DNA from: Buddleja alternifolia
Lineage: Eukaryota; Streptophyta; Magnoliopsida; Lamiales; Scrophulariaceae
DNA: 64,000 bases
Assembly (NCBI GenBank): GCA_019426215.1
Contig: CM033405.1
Span: 32,332,199-32,396,198 of the forward strand
Direction of reading: 5' to 3'
The notes under the pieces are model-generated. The model did not search any database and was not told where the DNA came from. It saw only the letters and a list, made by a program, of their open reading frames with translations. Every line of letters starts with the position of its first letter. Position 1 is the first letter of the stretch. This document shows positions 1 through 11,109 of this stretch, piece after piece. The position numbers and the translations under genes are program-made.

Positions 1-1258
1 AACTTGTAAATTTCTTCGACATATTCGACTACTGCCAAGTCGTTATTGATATCGGCAGCATCAATGTCGACTATGGTGTCCTTTGGTTTTTTACTCAGCC
101 CATAAGCAGCCTGAAAACAATATCAAACATATAATCATATGTAAGAAATCTTGAATAAAGAGGCAAACAAACTTGTAATAAAACCCCTAAGGGCACGTTT
201 GGTGTGAAAACGCCCGATGTAGATAAAAGTGTTTCAATATTAACCTGACTTCTAGCAGTGAGAGTGGAAGTAAGAGTTGGAGCTTTCTTTTTCAATGATT
301 TTTCTACAGAATTTTTCTCCTTCTCTGCAACTTCATTAGAGTCAGGACTAATTACTATTATCTCTTCGGGCCTTGGTTTGATGACAACTTTCTTGTCAGC
401 TGGCTTTCGCGCCACGACTCTGTTTTCGGGCCGAGCTACATCAGCTCCAATTGCATTCTACAATTCAGAAAACACAACAATAATTCTTGTTACAATTACA
501 ATTATAGGGAAAAAAACTATTTAAATGAAAATAATATTACAAGATCACAAATTTCAAGAAATTAAACCTTTATGTTTTCAGGTTGTTCATTTGATAGAAA
601 CTTAGCATGAAAATTCCTGAAAATACCAGAAAAATTAAACTTTAAAAGACCAATTAAACTTTAAAATAAAAATTAAACATTATTAATCAACCTATTGTGA
701 AAACAGAAAGGATTTATGTTCAAACCTTGTAACAGGTCGAGAAACCTGAGGAATCGGCTTGGTGGCTTCAACACCACGAATCGTAACTAGATTTCCTATA
801 TCGCCAAGAGCGCGACGATTCTTGTGTTCTACTGTCATGTTCTTCATCTTATTAGTAATTGCGTCTCCTAAAAAATTGATCAAGAACACAAGTAAAAATT
901 AGTATCTATATTTATAAGTATATAAAGTAATCAAGCCATTATTAATAAGATTAAAAATCAAGATTAGGATAAAGAAATCGGCATCAATATATACAGAGGT
1001 TTGAATTTATACGTGTTTATAATTCTTTCTTTAAATCGGTTCTTCAGGAAAATTATTAATGATTGTAAAACCATTTAAATCTATTGATTTCAATAACCAA
1101 TAATCCGATCATTGTAAAAAAATCAATCGAGAATCAAACTAAAAATCATAGATACATATAATAATCATTGAAAACACACAGATACACACAGTAATGGGTG
1201 TAAAAGAGAGTTTTCAAACACCTGCGTTCTGCTGTTGGACCACATGTCTTGATGCCAT
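1..1258 (-). CDS. CYCB1: Cyclin B1 (mitotic B-type cyclin), 5' half, copy 1, cut by window edge
   Basis: B-type cyclins bind and activate a cyclin-dependent kinase (CDKA/CDKB) at G2/M. Five exons can be placed on the minus strand: 1258-1222, 867-726, 616-568, 457-245 and 110 to the edge. Each has AG/GT borders, and the first four sum to 441 nt, so exon 5 starts in phase. The product starts MASRHVV, carries the typical NRRALGDIGNLV stretch (destruction-box region) early, then a lysine-rich part with EEIIVISPDSNEV and TLTSTLTARS, then VDIDAAD and the start of the cyclin box region (VVEYVEEIYKF). No stop or frameshift is visible. The cyclin box itself lies beyond the left edge. The family is clear from these conserved blocks. 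Whether the gene is complete cannot be judged here, but this is the best candidate for a working copy among the three in the window. Confidence 0.88.
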
Positions 1259-1540
1259 TGTAAAAATTCTTTGAAAACTTTCACTCTCTCCCTCTATATA
1301 TATATATATAGCTATATCTATAGATATATGAGGTCTCTGTGAAAAGCAGAGGGAATTTGGAGAAGAGGAAGAAAATTAAAAATGCCTTTATGAAGCGGCG
1401 ATTTGCTTTACTCTACAACGGTATTATTGCTTTTGATTTGAAGCTGTTGGATTAGAGGTCGATCCGACCGTCTATATTATGTTTATGTGGTTTAGTCGTT
1501 GACACTGTGCACAACTTACCGTTGTGGTAAAATTTTGGTT
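1259..1540 (-). promoter_or_regulatory. Cyclin B1 copy 1 promoter with TATA stretch and two MSA-like cores
   Basis: Upstream of the cyclin ATG (at 1258) lies a TA-rich TATA region (about 1297-1330). Two copies of AACGG follow, the core of the M-phase-specific activator (MSA) element bound by three-repeat MYB factors in plant G2/M genes: one at 1417-1421 (plus strand) and one at 1519-1523 (minus strand). MSA elements are known in cyclin B promoters; the match here is to the core only. Part of this promoter recurs, inverted, at 38,575-38,617. Confidence 0.5.
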
Positions 1541-1558
1541 TAATATGTATAATATCAT

Positions 1559-2034
1559 GGGTAAATTATTTTTTTAACCCATTAACTTGACTTCCCTTGC
1601 GTTTTAGTCCTTTAAATTGACGTGTTACAAAATTGATCCATTATCTCCTGACTTTTTATAATTTTAGTTCTTTTGTGCTTAAAAAATTAGTAAATTTAGT
1701 CCGTCGATTTAGTCAGTGGCATAGTCAATTGGTAAAAATTGGGAAATCTGATTAGGTAGATTTTCACTGCAATTTTAAGTTTTGAGATGCGTAAAGTTAT
1801 CTCCTTCATACAATAAAGGTTTTGTGGCTTTTTGCTTTTTAGCTTCTAATTGATGATATCTAATAACAATGTGTGATGGTGGTATTGATGGGTATCGACG
1901 GATTAAATTTACCAATTTTTTTAGCACAAAAGGACTAGAATTACAAAAAGTCAAAAGATAACGGACCAATTTTGCAACACGTCGACTAAAACGCAAGGGA
2001 GACCAAGTTAACGGAGTAAAAAAATAATTTTCCC
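1559..2034. mobile_element. Mutator-type MITE with 10-bp target duplication
   Basis: Terminal inverted repeats start GGGTAAATTATTTTTT and end with the complement, AAAATAATTTTCCC. The inner arms also pair (GTTTTAGTCC/GGACTA, AAATTTAGTCCGTCGA). The element is flanked by ATAATATCAT on both sides (1549-1558 and 2035-2044). It is 476 bp with no coding capacity. A 9-10 bp duplication points to the Mutator superfamily. Confidence 0.72.
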
Positions 2035-2195
2035 ATAATATCATTGTAATAACTAGTCATAGTGGCACACTCGTTGTATGTGCTTAATTTTATAAAAATT
2101 ATAGTAAATTTGAATAATTATTTCACTTAATGTTTTGTCATATGAAATTTTTTCCATATCATGTGTTGCTTTAAATTAAGCAAACATAAATTTTA

Positions 2196-2520
2196 GGGAA
2201 AATTGCATTTTTGATACCGTAATTGATCCTCTGTACATTTTTGGTACCATACATTTTCAAAATCTCACTTTTCATACATTATTTGCCATTTTGTCTCACT
2301 TTTCATACTTCCGTTAGTTTTCTAACGGAAGTCCACAGTGTTCATACAATGTTTTTTAACGGCCACGTGACAACCACGTGTGGACTTCCGTTAGAAAACT
2401 AACGGAAGTATGAAAAGTGAGACAAAATGGCAAATATTGTATGAACAGTGAGATTTGTAAAATGTATGGTACCAAAAGTGTACAGAGGGTCAATTACTGT
2501 ACCAAAAATGCAATTTTCCC
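2196..2520. mobile_element. Mutator-type MITE, near-palindromic, 9-bp target duplication
   Basis: A 325-bp foldback. Arms begin GGGAAAATTGCATTTTTG and end CAAAAATGCAATTTTCCC, and the inner arms (CTTCCGTTAGTTTTCTAACGG) pair as well. Flanks are TAAATTTTA at 2187-2195 and 2521-2529. The inverted paralogous spacer at about 38,455-38,520 has one TAAATTTTA and no insert, so this insertion is younger than the duplication or is absent from that lineage. Confidence 0.85.
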
Positions 2521-2609
2521 TAAATTTTACTTAGTGCAATAGAAAAGAGAAAAAAACATAGATAAAAAGGAAAAAAAAAGAATATTTTGAAAAATAAGTA
2601 GAAAATGTG

Positions 2610-2667
2610 CGTGTGTTGTGTGTGTGAGAGAGGGAGAGGGAGAGGGAGGGGGGGGGGGGGGGGGGGG
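2610..2667 (+). repeat. GA/GGGAGA simple repeat ending in a 20-base G run
   Basis: GT, then GAGAGG, then a pure G run (2648-2667). The inverted spacer copy has the matching C run at about 38,328-38,349. Such a tract could form a G-quadruplex and is error-prone in assemblies. Proline/serine-rich reading frames on the minus strand here are translations of the repeat. Confidence 0.85.
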
Positions 2668-2829
2668 AACAACGTGAAGGAGAGAATAAATGGGTGGAAG
2701 TAACTACCTTGGACACTTGTCAAAATTTTAATGGATGCAAAATGACATATCAAAAAGTGAGTAAACCAAAAGTAGTTATTCTATAGCCTCCTCCCTTTAT
2801 ATATAGTATAGATATAGATAATAAAATAA

Positions 2830-3086
2830 GGGAAAATTACCCACATACCCCTTCACTTATTGTGTAATTACCAAAATTCCCCCTCACTTATTAAAAATTA
2901 TCAACACCCCCCGCAAGGACTCTATTTGTAAGATTTATAGGGGTAAATTTGTAAGAATTGTTAAGCACACAGGGGGTGTAATTGTAAGAAATTCTTAACA
3001 TACGAGGGTGTGTTGATAATTTTCAATAAGTGAGGGGAGTTTTGGCAATTACATAATAAGTAAGGGGGTCTGTGTGTAAGTTTCCC
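2830..3086. mobile_element. Mutator-type MITE
   Basis: Inverted arms: GGGAAAATTAC...CACTTATT...AATTACCAAAA on the left; the complement, TTTTGGCAATTAC...GTTTCCC, on the right. The inverted paralogue at 37,906-38,164 has a clean 9-bp duplication TATATTTTA; here the left duplication is worn. The family is present in several spacer copies and therefore old. Confidence 0.6.
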
Positions 3087-3292
3087 TAAAATATATACTA
3101 TGTCCTTTTTTTTTTTTTTTTGGTACAACTATATATATTTTGGGAGAATATATACTATATATAGTTGAAGAGATGATTAGAGAATTTCTTTACGGACAAT
3201 TGTAAGTTTTTTGTTAAGGATATTCACCATTTTGTATCTATCCCAATCGTGTCTCGAGCAATTTCACTTAAGACACTTGAGATGATTAGGGG

Positions 3293-3418
3293 GTGTATTT
3301 GTAATTATTAATTAGTAAGGAGGTGTTTGTATAATTATCCCATCATTGAGGGGAGGTGTATTTGTAATTATTAATTAGTGAGGAGGTGTTTGTATAATTA
3401 TCCCATCATTGAGGGGGT
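3293..3418 (+). repeat. 63-bp tandem duplication (two units)
   Basis: A unit starting GTGTATTTGTAATTATTAA is present twice with period 63 (3293 and 3356). The paralogous spacer at about 44,430-44,500 has one unit, so the duplication is private to this copy. Confidence 0.75.
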
Positions 3419-3944
3419 GTGAGTGTAATTATTCCTAAAAATTAATATATACCCAAACGATTTAATAACATGAAAAAGCTATGTTTACACGTCTATATGG
3501 TTGTAATTCTCCCAATGAAATTAATAGCACAAATAAAAATTAGTTATATACCCTATCAATTTAATATGGATAGGGAGGGAAAGCCACAAAACTTCTGCCA
3601 TTGAAATATACAAGTTTACATGGTTAGAATTCAACCGTTGTAGCAGACAACTACTTCGTTTTTTAACAAGCTGATTTATAAGAATTGAGATCAACTTTTT
3701 TTTTTACAAATTATACTTATGGAGTTTTGTGATTTGGCCTCTCTCATAATGTTCCTCCTCTTTTGCATTGGAACTATGTGCTTTTTATTCATATGATCCG
3801 AAATTTAATATTACCGTCTATTTCACTTGAAACACTTAGATGACTTTGTATGTGTCCTTACAACGTGGACTTCATATTTTCTGAATTGCTATTCTTCATT
3901 CATGCTTGAGTGATATGGAATCAACTACTTTTTTTTTTTTTTTT

Positions 3945-4551
3945 GGGAAAAATACTAAGACCCCCCAAAAATAATTTTTTGTAATAAAAAAACCATCAAA
4001 ATATTTTTAATCTCAAAAACCCATCATACAATCTTTTCATTCTAAAAATTCTAAAAGTTAAGATTAACTACTTTTTAGACTAAATTACCCTTCATTTATT
4101 AAGTGAAGAATTGATCAATGGATTTTTTTCAATCGAAATTGTTTTATTTAAAAATTTTAAATTGGTAAATCGTTTGATACGAATTTTATTTTTCAATATT
4201 AAATATTAAATATTTTTATATAATTTATTTTTTATTTAAATTTGGCAATTATCTAAAATATATTTTTTAAAAACTTTTAAAAATATTAAAAAATATAAAA
4301 TTTAAGATTAAAATCATAATTAGTACAATTATCAATATAAAAGTTCTAAATAAATAAATTTCTATACGAAACTATAATTGATTAAATTTTTAACTTAGAA
4401 GGCTAAGAGCGATTAAGTTCATAAATTTATTAACACTAAATGTTGGGTTTTGTGGAATGAAAAGTTGGTGAAACAAGTTTTTTGGATACTGAATTTTTTT
4501 GTTTCGGGGTGGGTGGGGGGGTGGGGGGGGGGGGAGTTTAGTAAATTTTCC
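3945..4551. mobile_element. Mutator-like MITE, degenerate
   Basis: Starts GGGAAAAATACTAA and ends TTAGTAAATTTTCC, so the ends are inverted complements. Flanks are T-rich and give no clear target duplication. The right part contains a G-rich tract (4509-4535). The same element is present at about 45,293-45,888, so it predates the spacer duplication. Confidence 0.5.
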
Positions 4552-4631
4552 TTGTTTTTTTTTATAACTTTTTTCATGATTAAGTTCTGATCCGATAATT
4601 ATATTTTGATCTTTTATTTGTTGGCTATTAG

Positions 4632-5007
4632 AATTTGGAGCATCTGTTATCTCATATGATTCAAGACCATAAGGAAGTGATGTTAGTGGTGCTTCAACCT
4701 TCAAACGAAGCACTAATGTTCAATCAACTAATACGGCATGCTGAAATGAGCGCAAGAGTTTCAGTTGCATCTTGTATTAGCGAAATTATAAGAATAACAG
4801 CACCAAACAATCTATACAAAGGATGCACAAAACAAAGGTAATTCTAAGTATGACGAAATGCACTTCTTTTGTTTTCGAAATGTTAAAGCATAATTAATTT
4901 CTCCATTTGATTGAGTCCAGGAGTTCTTTCAGATGGCTAAGTGTGCTTTTGAGAAGTTGTCTTGTGTAACTAAAGAAATGTCTAAGAGGGGGTTAATTAA
5001 GAAATAA
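4632..5007 (+). pseudogene. PDS5-like (sister chromatid cohesion) gene fragment, copy 1
   Basis: Two exon-like pieces, 4632-4837 and 4921-5007, are separated by an 83-bp intron with GT/AG ends (...CAAAG|GTAATT; GTCCAG|GAGTTC). The first encodes LIRHAEMSARVSVASCISEI followed by IRITAP. That block resembles the conserved plant PDS5 segment, where a cohesin cofactor HEAT-repeat protein reads roughly LLRHxDxDVxVxVASCxxEIxRITAP. The second piece (FFQMAKCAFEKLS) resembles the next PDS5 stretch (FQ...FEKL). The two pieces do not join in frame as spliced, and no further PDS5 exons are seen, so this is a captured or decayed fragment. An almost identical copy lies at 45,971-46,346. Identification is from motif memory, not a search. 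Confidence 0.6.
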
Positions 5008-5046
5008 AAACACTAATGAGGATGCACAATGGAAAGATAAATTTTA

Positions 5047-5583
5047 GGGAAAATTACTAAAAAACCCTTAAAATAAATTTTTACATTCAAAAAACCCATG
5101 ACAATATTTGTCAATCCAAAAAACCCACTCCCATCAACTTTTCATTCCAAAATAACAAATTCATGGACTTAATTGTCCTTAGCCTTCTAGATTAAAAATT
5201 AATCAATTGTAGTTGTGCAATGAAATGTATTTATTTAAAAAAATTATATTGATAATTTATACTAATAATGATTTTAATTTAAGATTTTTAATCTTTTTAT
5301 AGTATTTAAAACATATATTTATAGATAATTACCATAATAAAATCAAAAATAAATTATATACAAATATTTAAAAAATATAATATTACAAAATAAATTATGT
5401 ATTTTATGATTCATCAATTTGAAAGTATTAAAACAAAATGATACAATAAGAAAAATTATTTGATCAATTATTAACTTAATAAATGAAGGAGTGGTTTAGT
5501 CTAAAAAGTTGATAATGATCACTTTTAGTGTGTGTCTATATATATATGAAAAATTATTTTAGGGGGTTTTGAGTAATTTTCCC
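5047..5583. mobile_element. Mutator-type MITE with 9-bp target duplication
   Basis: Starts GGGAAAATTACTAAAAAACC and ends GAGTAATTTTCCC. It is flanked by TAAATTTTA at 5038-5046 and 5584-5592, the same target word as the MITE at 2196. It is present but worn in the paralogous spacer at about 46,385-47,005, so it inserted before the duplication. Confidence 0.75.
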
Positions 5584-6479
5584 TAAATTTTATTAATTAA
5601 TGTTAATAAGAGATGACTGAAAAATAAATACTTTGATGAAAGCGTATTGAAACTTTTATACAAAAATCAATTTAGGGTAATGATACAAATGTTGAATGAT
5701 AAATGAAATGTCGAATCACACAGAATAATGAATTGGTGAATAAAGTCACTAGACAAACACACTCGGTATATGAAGTAAGGTTAGGCTCTACTACACTATT
5801 AGCACTATAGTGGAACTATAAAAAAGGGTCACAAGGCAGGAGAATTAAACTTTTGGTCCTTGAACTTTACCACTAAAACAATTGTGGTACCCCATTTATT
5901 AGACTCACAAAAACTTACTTCATTTCATTTCAGCAAAAACTCTAAGTGCCTTAATAAATTTTCACAAATTCACATCATTCTAACCGTAATCTAACCCAAA
6001 TTTCCTCAAACTTTTTGTAAACCCTAATTTGACAATATTGTTAAATTCTCAACTTTTATAAACCGAATTATGAATTTCTCTATGTAATTTGACAAAAATC
6101 AGCTAGGCTACGCAAATTGATTTTTGGGTTATTACCTTTTGTGGTCCCTCATGTAAAGTTATTGTGTCACTTTCATATCCTCATGTCCCAAAATTATCAA
6201 TTTCGTCCCTTATGTACATAATTTGTAGCATGTTGGTCATTTTGTCCAATTTCCAGCCATTTTCTTTCGGTCAATTCATTTCATGAAAAACACACACTTT
6301 CAGCAGGGGCTTTTTAGTCGTTTTCCATATTCTCCATATTATATATCAGTCCAAGTTGTTGGGCCAAATCCTTCGAGCCCAGTTCATTCTTCAAGCCCGT
6401 GACCTGTGTCCAAGTCCCTATTCAATAAAGTCCAGCATTGTCGAACCGGCCCAACTCAGATTTTTCTTTCTTCCAAAGG

Positions 6480-6699
6480 CGTGGTTCTCTAAGACGTTTC
6501 GTTCAAAAAAAACTGGATATGTTGCAGTATAAAAAGGGTTCATCCCCAAGTTCATCTACAATTCAGATTATCAAATTCTCTCTCTATTATTCTCTCTCAA
6601 TTGCAGTTCTCAATTTTTGTTCTCAATAGCTACTTCTAATTCATCGTCTCCCCCTTCGCTTCTTCTTTGATCTCAACATCTCCCACAACATCGTCTCTG
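6480..6699 (+). promoter_or_regulatory. Upstream region of NLR-D, separated from its gene
   Basis: Contains TATAAAAAGG at 6528-6537 and a CT-rich leader. The sequence from AGCTTCTAATTCATCGTC to CTCCCACAAC matches DNA upstream of the other NLR copies (36.5-36.9 kb inverted, 50.93 kb, 52.93 kb, 59.5 kb). It stops at 6699, where an LTR retrotransposon begins. The matching 3' part of an NLR resumes only at 20.63 kb. Confidence 0.55.
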
Positions 6700-8122
6700 A
6701 CACGAAAAATCCTCACATGTTTGCACAGCAAGTGGACTGGTCGTGTGTAGTAATAAAGTGGACAATAAGTCCGGATTGTCGATCCAACAGAGAGTTGTAT
6801 TTTAGACTTCTTGAATTTAAAGCAAGCAAGAATTAAACAAAACTAAAGATTTAAAGATTTTAAAAGCAATAAATTAAACTAAAACAAAAATTAACTAAAA
6901 TATTATGGAAGCAAGATACAAGAAACAAGATGTCGAAATCAAGATAGCTATGGAAGAGAGCAACTAAGACACATGTGCTGACATAAATTAATTAATTCTT
7001 GTTAAAATCACGTTTTCATATTATTAGACTAATGTTGCTTTGGTGGAAACTCCTTAATTAACTACTATCCGATCTCTCGGCTGTAATAATCCTATGACTA
7101 CGTAACGGTTATCTAAATATGTCTTATCCGAGAATCAAATCATTAGCCATGCATTCACGTTTTAGAATTTCCCCGGATAATCTGGCTAACTGCACCAGGA
7201 AATCTATACCTATCTCTAGGAGCAATTCCTCATGTTTTTCGGATGATGTGATGATTTCTTTGAACCCTAATTTATATTCTCTCGAATCATAAACTAGGCT
7301 AATTAGCAAGCATATGTTGATCATGCATACGATTGGAATTACAGCACAAAATCAATACACAAAGCAACAATAGAATTAATATGAAAAACACAATTTATAA
7401 CTCAAATATCATAATTTAGCCTCAACATGGCCTTAGTTCGAAGAATCTAATTCATCATAAAAGATAAAAGATAGAAACTTAAATTAAGATTCATCTTCAT
7501 AGACAAAAATAAATCTAAATCTAAGAAACTCCCTCGTATTTTTGATGGTTGAACTTCGATCTTCATCTCTTCCATGCTTCTTGATTTCTTTACCTTCAAG
7601 GGCTTTTGAAAATCTTCATGAATGTGTAAAAACGATGTCTAAACCCCATTAGGGCTCTATTCTGTGTGTATTTCCGTCCCTTAACTCTAGAGAACTGATC
7701 TAATATATATAAGGGTGGAAGGGGAAGACTCCAACTTGAATTAGAATTGGAAATTTCCAAAAATCTGCTATTTTTCCCGTCAGAACCAACGTCCGTACGT
7801 TGGAAACAGAAACATTTTGCCTTCTGCGCAGCGATCTTGTTTCCTTCATAACTTTCTCCACGGACCTCCAATTTGAGTGATTCAAGTTTCCACGTGATGC
7901 TAAGACAGAGATCTACAACTTTTTAGAATAAATATTTGTCAAATTCAGTCTCTAAGTACTCCGAAATTATACATTTCCGTCCAGTTTTCCTCAATTGCAA
8001 TGATTTTCCACCTTTACTCAATAAGAACACAAATTACAAGCATATGTAGCATAAATCATGCATAAAACAATGTAAATAACATAAATATGAGGCTTTAAAA
8101 CATGTAAATCTCACACCTATCA
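6700..8122 (-). repeat. 3' LTR of the gypsy-like element
   Basis: A full LTR of about 1.42 kb with TG...CA ends on the minus strand. It shows high identity to 11136-12129 up to the point where the latter is broken. The 7,124-7,324 and 7,596-7,885 reading frames inside it are not conserved genes. Confidence 0.85.
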
Positions 8123-8134
8123 ACACCCCCAAAC

Positions 8135-9775
8135 TTAACATTGATCGTCCCCGAGCAATAAAAAGACTTAGATATAAGATCAAGAAGCAACAACCAAAGA
8201 GATAAACACAACAACAAAAACAAAAACAAAAGGATAAACTCACTTTCGTGGAGTGAACGATTGCACTTAGCATGTGCAACAAGCCTTTAAACCTCAAAGT
8301 TACCAGAGAGGACGAGTATAGTCTCGTGAGGGTTTGCAGATGATTTACCCACAAAATCGAAAAATTTCAACCACAACCAATCAAGACAACTCAACAAAAT
8401 TAACAAGAATTAATGGCATAAAATCAACCGTTAAAGCTCAAAATTATATACACATATCAAAGACTTGCTCATGTTACACCTTGACTCGAATAGACCTCCA
8501 AAGGGTGTAGTGATTGTAAGTCTACGACATTATAGTAAAGTGGCACCCTTACCAAATTTCAGATTTTCTCCCACATCTATTAACCTTCGATCAATCCTAA
8601 AGTACAAGCCTCATAGAAAACTCCATAGCCACTTACATTTCATTACTTAAACATTTAAACTTTAACTTCGCATGAAACTTCCATTTAAATTCATTAAGGC
8701 TAGGTCATGTGCAATGTTCTATTCTCTTAGGCTTTCTATGACACCCATGTATCGAGTTTTAGATCAATGACTCCCAAACTAGATAGTTTTAGGGCATTAA
8801 GTGTCCAGACACTCCTTACGGAGTTAATCACTCGAGTGCCAAAGACCACGAAATAAAACTAGACCTTTTATTCACTTTCAACTTTAATTGGCTTGAGCAA
8901 AGCTCAAATTAGCTTAATAGTACAGTTTATAGGCATGTAGCTTTTCACCTCCAGTACATATCAGCCTGACTTTATAGTCATACCAATTATCAACCTTATT
9001 CATTAATTATTCGGCATATGAAGCAACTACTCAACTCATGACCCTAAGAAGAATCTAAATCAATATTTCCGGGAGAAATTCCTTAAGTGTTTCAGAATGA
9101 TTATCCACTTAACTCCTCTACCCTCAACTTGTCTTGCATTTGTGAATCATCTAAGAAAAATCTACTCTAATCTAAGGTCCCACGAGCAAAGAAAAGATAT
9201 GTGTATTTTCCATTAAATTCAAATATAAGTCAAGAAATTATGCCATCAAATTCAAGTTAATCCATTTCATTGCATTAATTGGTAGGCTAAATATTTTTTT
9301 TCATGCTCGATTTTCTCAACATAAAAGCATCTAAACATGATAGCATACAAATTCCCCCAAACTTGGAAACATGCATATCACCAATATATTCAATAACTAC
9401 TCCACAATTAAGCGCTTCTCACACCCCCAAACTTAAACTCAACATTGTCCTCAATGTTGTCTCTCATAAAGCACAAAAAGAGTGAAAAGAAACACTTAAC
9501 CTCATAGGTCGGTGAAAACCGAACCTAGTCTCATGCATAAATTCCAAGTGTGGCTCCAAATGGTGCACTCCAATCTCCATAGTATGTCATCATCAATCAT
9601 GCACTTAATAAATCACAACTATCGAGCATAAATTTTTTTTTCTTTTTTTTTTTTTGAAAACAAACCAAAAACAACTAAACTACTAGAAAGCAAAAACAAA
9701 AAGAAAACAAAAATCTTGAGTTGCCTCCCAAGAAGCGCTCTTTTAAAGTCACTAGCTTGACTTTACAGGGTTGGC
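8135..9775 (-). other. Non-coding interior (3' side) of the gypsy-like element
   Basis: No convincing gene. Two further polypurine-like words occur on the minus strand, about 9351-9365 (CAAGTTTGGGGGAAT) and 9420-9436 (AGTTTGGGGGTGTG). The latter repeats the sequence next to the true polypurine tract, which suggests an internal duplication of the 3' end. A T/A run is at about 9630-9656. Confidence 0.5.
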
Positions 9776-11005
9776 TCAAGGAGGTTTCTGAATAAATGCC
9801 TTGTTCATTCTCCAAGTAAGGATGAAATTTGGCCCGGTGTTAGTAGAAAATATGATGAGTAGTGACCAAGCAATCATCCACTCAAATATTTTATCATAGT
9901 CCATCACCACTTCCATCACTTTTTCTTCCCATTGCGCCGAGTGATGATTTGGACTATTCTCCAAGTTATAAGTACATGACCATTCTTCTTCACCCATCGA
10001 AGTGGAAAACTTCGAGTTCATGATGTAGGACTCGAGGAGACTATTGGTTCTTTTAACCTGAGAAATCTCAACACTAAAAGGATCAAAAGCATCAATATGT
10101 AAAGACAAATCAAAATCAAGTGGATGCTCAAAAACCTCATAGCTATCAAAATTAACCATATCATCTCCTACATTCAATGACAACTTACCATCGTCGGCAT
10201 CAAATACCGATTTACCTGTGACTATGGGAGATGGTAAAGGGACTTCAACCGGCTCAGAAAGTATAGGAGTCGAATACTCATTGATGGAGGAGTCTGCCGC
10301 AGATGTTGGAACGTCCTGACCTGCACATTCGAACGTGATGTGCAGAGACGAAATTTCTAAGTTTTTGGACTTTTTTTCATTCAACATCACGGTGTTGTAT
10401 TCCTCCTTCAAATTCTCATCAGTGTCACTCAACAGTGTTTCAAGTTCTCTCTGATAGATGATGCTCGATTGTTGCTCGATTTGATGTTCGATCTCCTTTA
10501 TTCCTTGACATACGTTCTTTAGCATAAGGCGAAGCTCTTCAAAGGTGATGTCATGTTGTTCCTCCTCAGTAGGAATTCTCACTTGGTAATATTGGGGAAA
10601 GAACCCTTGTGCATAACATACTTGAACGACATCGGACACCCATTGCCTATTTCTCGGACAATTCAAATCCTCGAGAGTGAGTTGCATATCCTGAATGAGT
10701 CCTAGAACCCATTCTTGTTGCTCCGGGGTCAAAAATGGAAGATTTCCCAATGTCTCGGATGCTTGAACGTTAGGTGTGCGACACTGAGGTGTTGACACCT
10801 TAACAGAAATCCTCTCATTTTTTATTTCCTCAACGATCATTAGAGCCTCCTTAATCGGTCCTTCATACAAAGCATCAATGGCTTTGTGTACCAATTTCAT
10901 ATTTTCCGCCTGATCCAAATCATCTAGTGTGAGTTGTAAGTCATGTATGAGTTGTCGAACTCATTCTCGTTTTTCCAGAGTCGGGGACAGACGATATCTT
11001 GCCAT
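9776..11005 (-). pseudogene. Single internal protein of the gypsy-like element, function unknown
   Basis: The frame opens at the ATG at 11005 (MARYRLSPTLEKRE), just downstream of the primer binding site. It has one stop (TGA, probably from TGG for Trp) at codon 15, then runs open to 9776, about 409 codons in all. A segment near the start (LSPTLEKRE-stop-VRQLIHDLQLTLDDL) is echoed about 80 codons later by LTPEQQEWVLGLIQDMQLT, so the N-terminal part contains a repeated module of about 25 residues whose second copy keeps the Trp. The rest is acidic and hydrophilic. I recognise no Gag zinc knuckle, protease or polymerase motif. The position suggests a Gag-like or accessory protein of a non-autonomous element, but that is inference. 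Confidence 0.55.
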
Positions 11006-11109
11006 TGGTACCTAAAATTAATACACAAAAAATAAAAATTAAAACAAAAACAAACAAAGAAAGAAAAAAAAACTAAATACTTGCAATAAAAACAAAAACT
11101 AAAAAAACA

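Larger units (their letters stand above)
3010..6660. repeat. Spacer copy 1 of the duplicated NLR/cyclin module
   Basis: This stretch is repeated in direct orientation at 44,157-48,065 (continuing at about 50,070) and partly in inverted orientation at about 37,020-38,560. The shared order is: MITE, a PDS5-like exon pair, a second MITE, a repeat piece with alternating 'fully sequenced' AT blocks, and the sequence just upstream of NLR genes. It holds no intact gene. Between 3,100 and 3,940, apart from the 63-bp tandem duplication, I see only AT-rich sequence. Confidence 0.85.

Noticed and set aside
2520..2753. Overlapping proline/serine-rich reading frames on the minus strand
   Set aside because: They translate a GA/G simple repeat; the inverted copy at 38.3 kb shows length change without frame conservation.
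3290..3420. CRISPR-like direct repeats
   Set aside because: Only two adjacent units with no spacers, in a plant genome; a simple tandem duplication.
4635..4841. A free-standing small gene for the PDS5-like frame
   Set aside because: It starts at TTG after a splice acceptor, ends by reading through the donor, and has no promoter; better read as an exon fragment.
8034..8354. A Cys/Leu-rich minus-strand frame as a membrane peptide gene
   Set aside because: It straddles the LTR border and polypurine tract of the gypsy-like element; no conservation expected.
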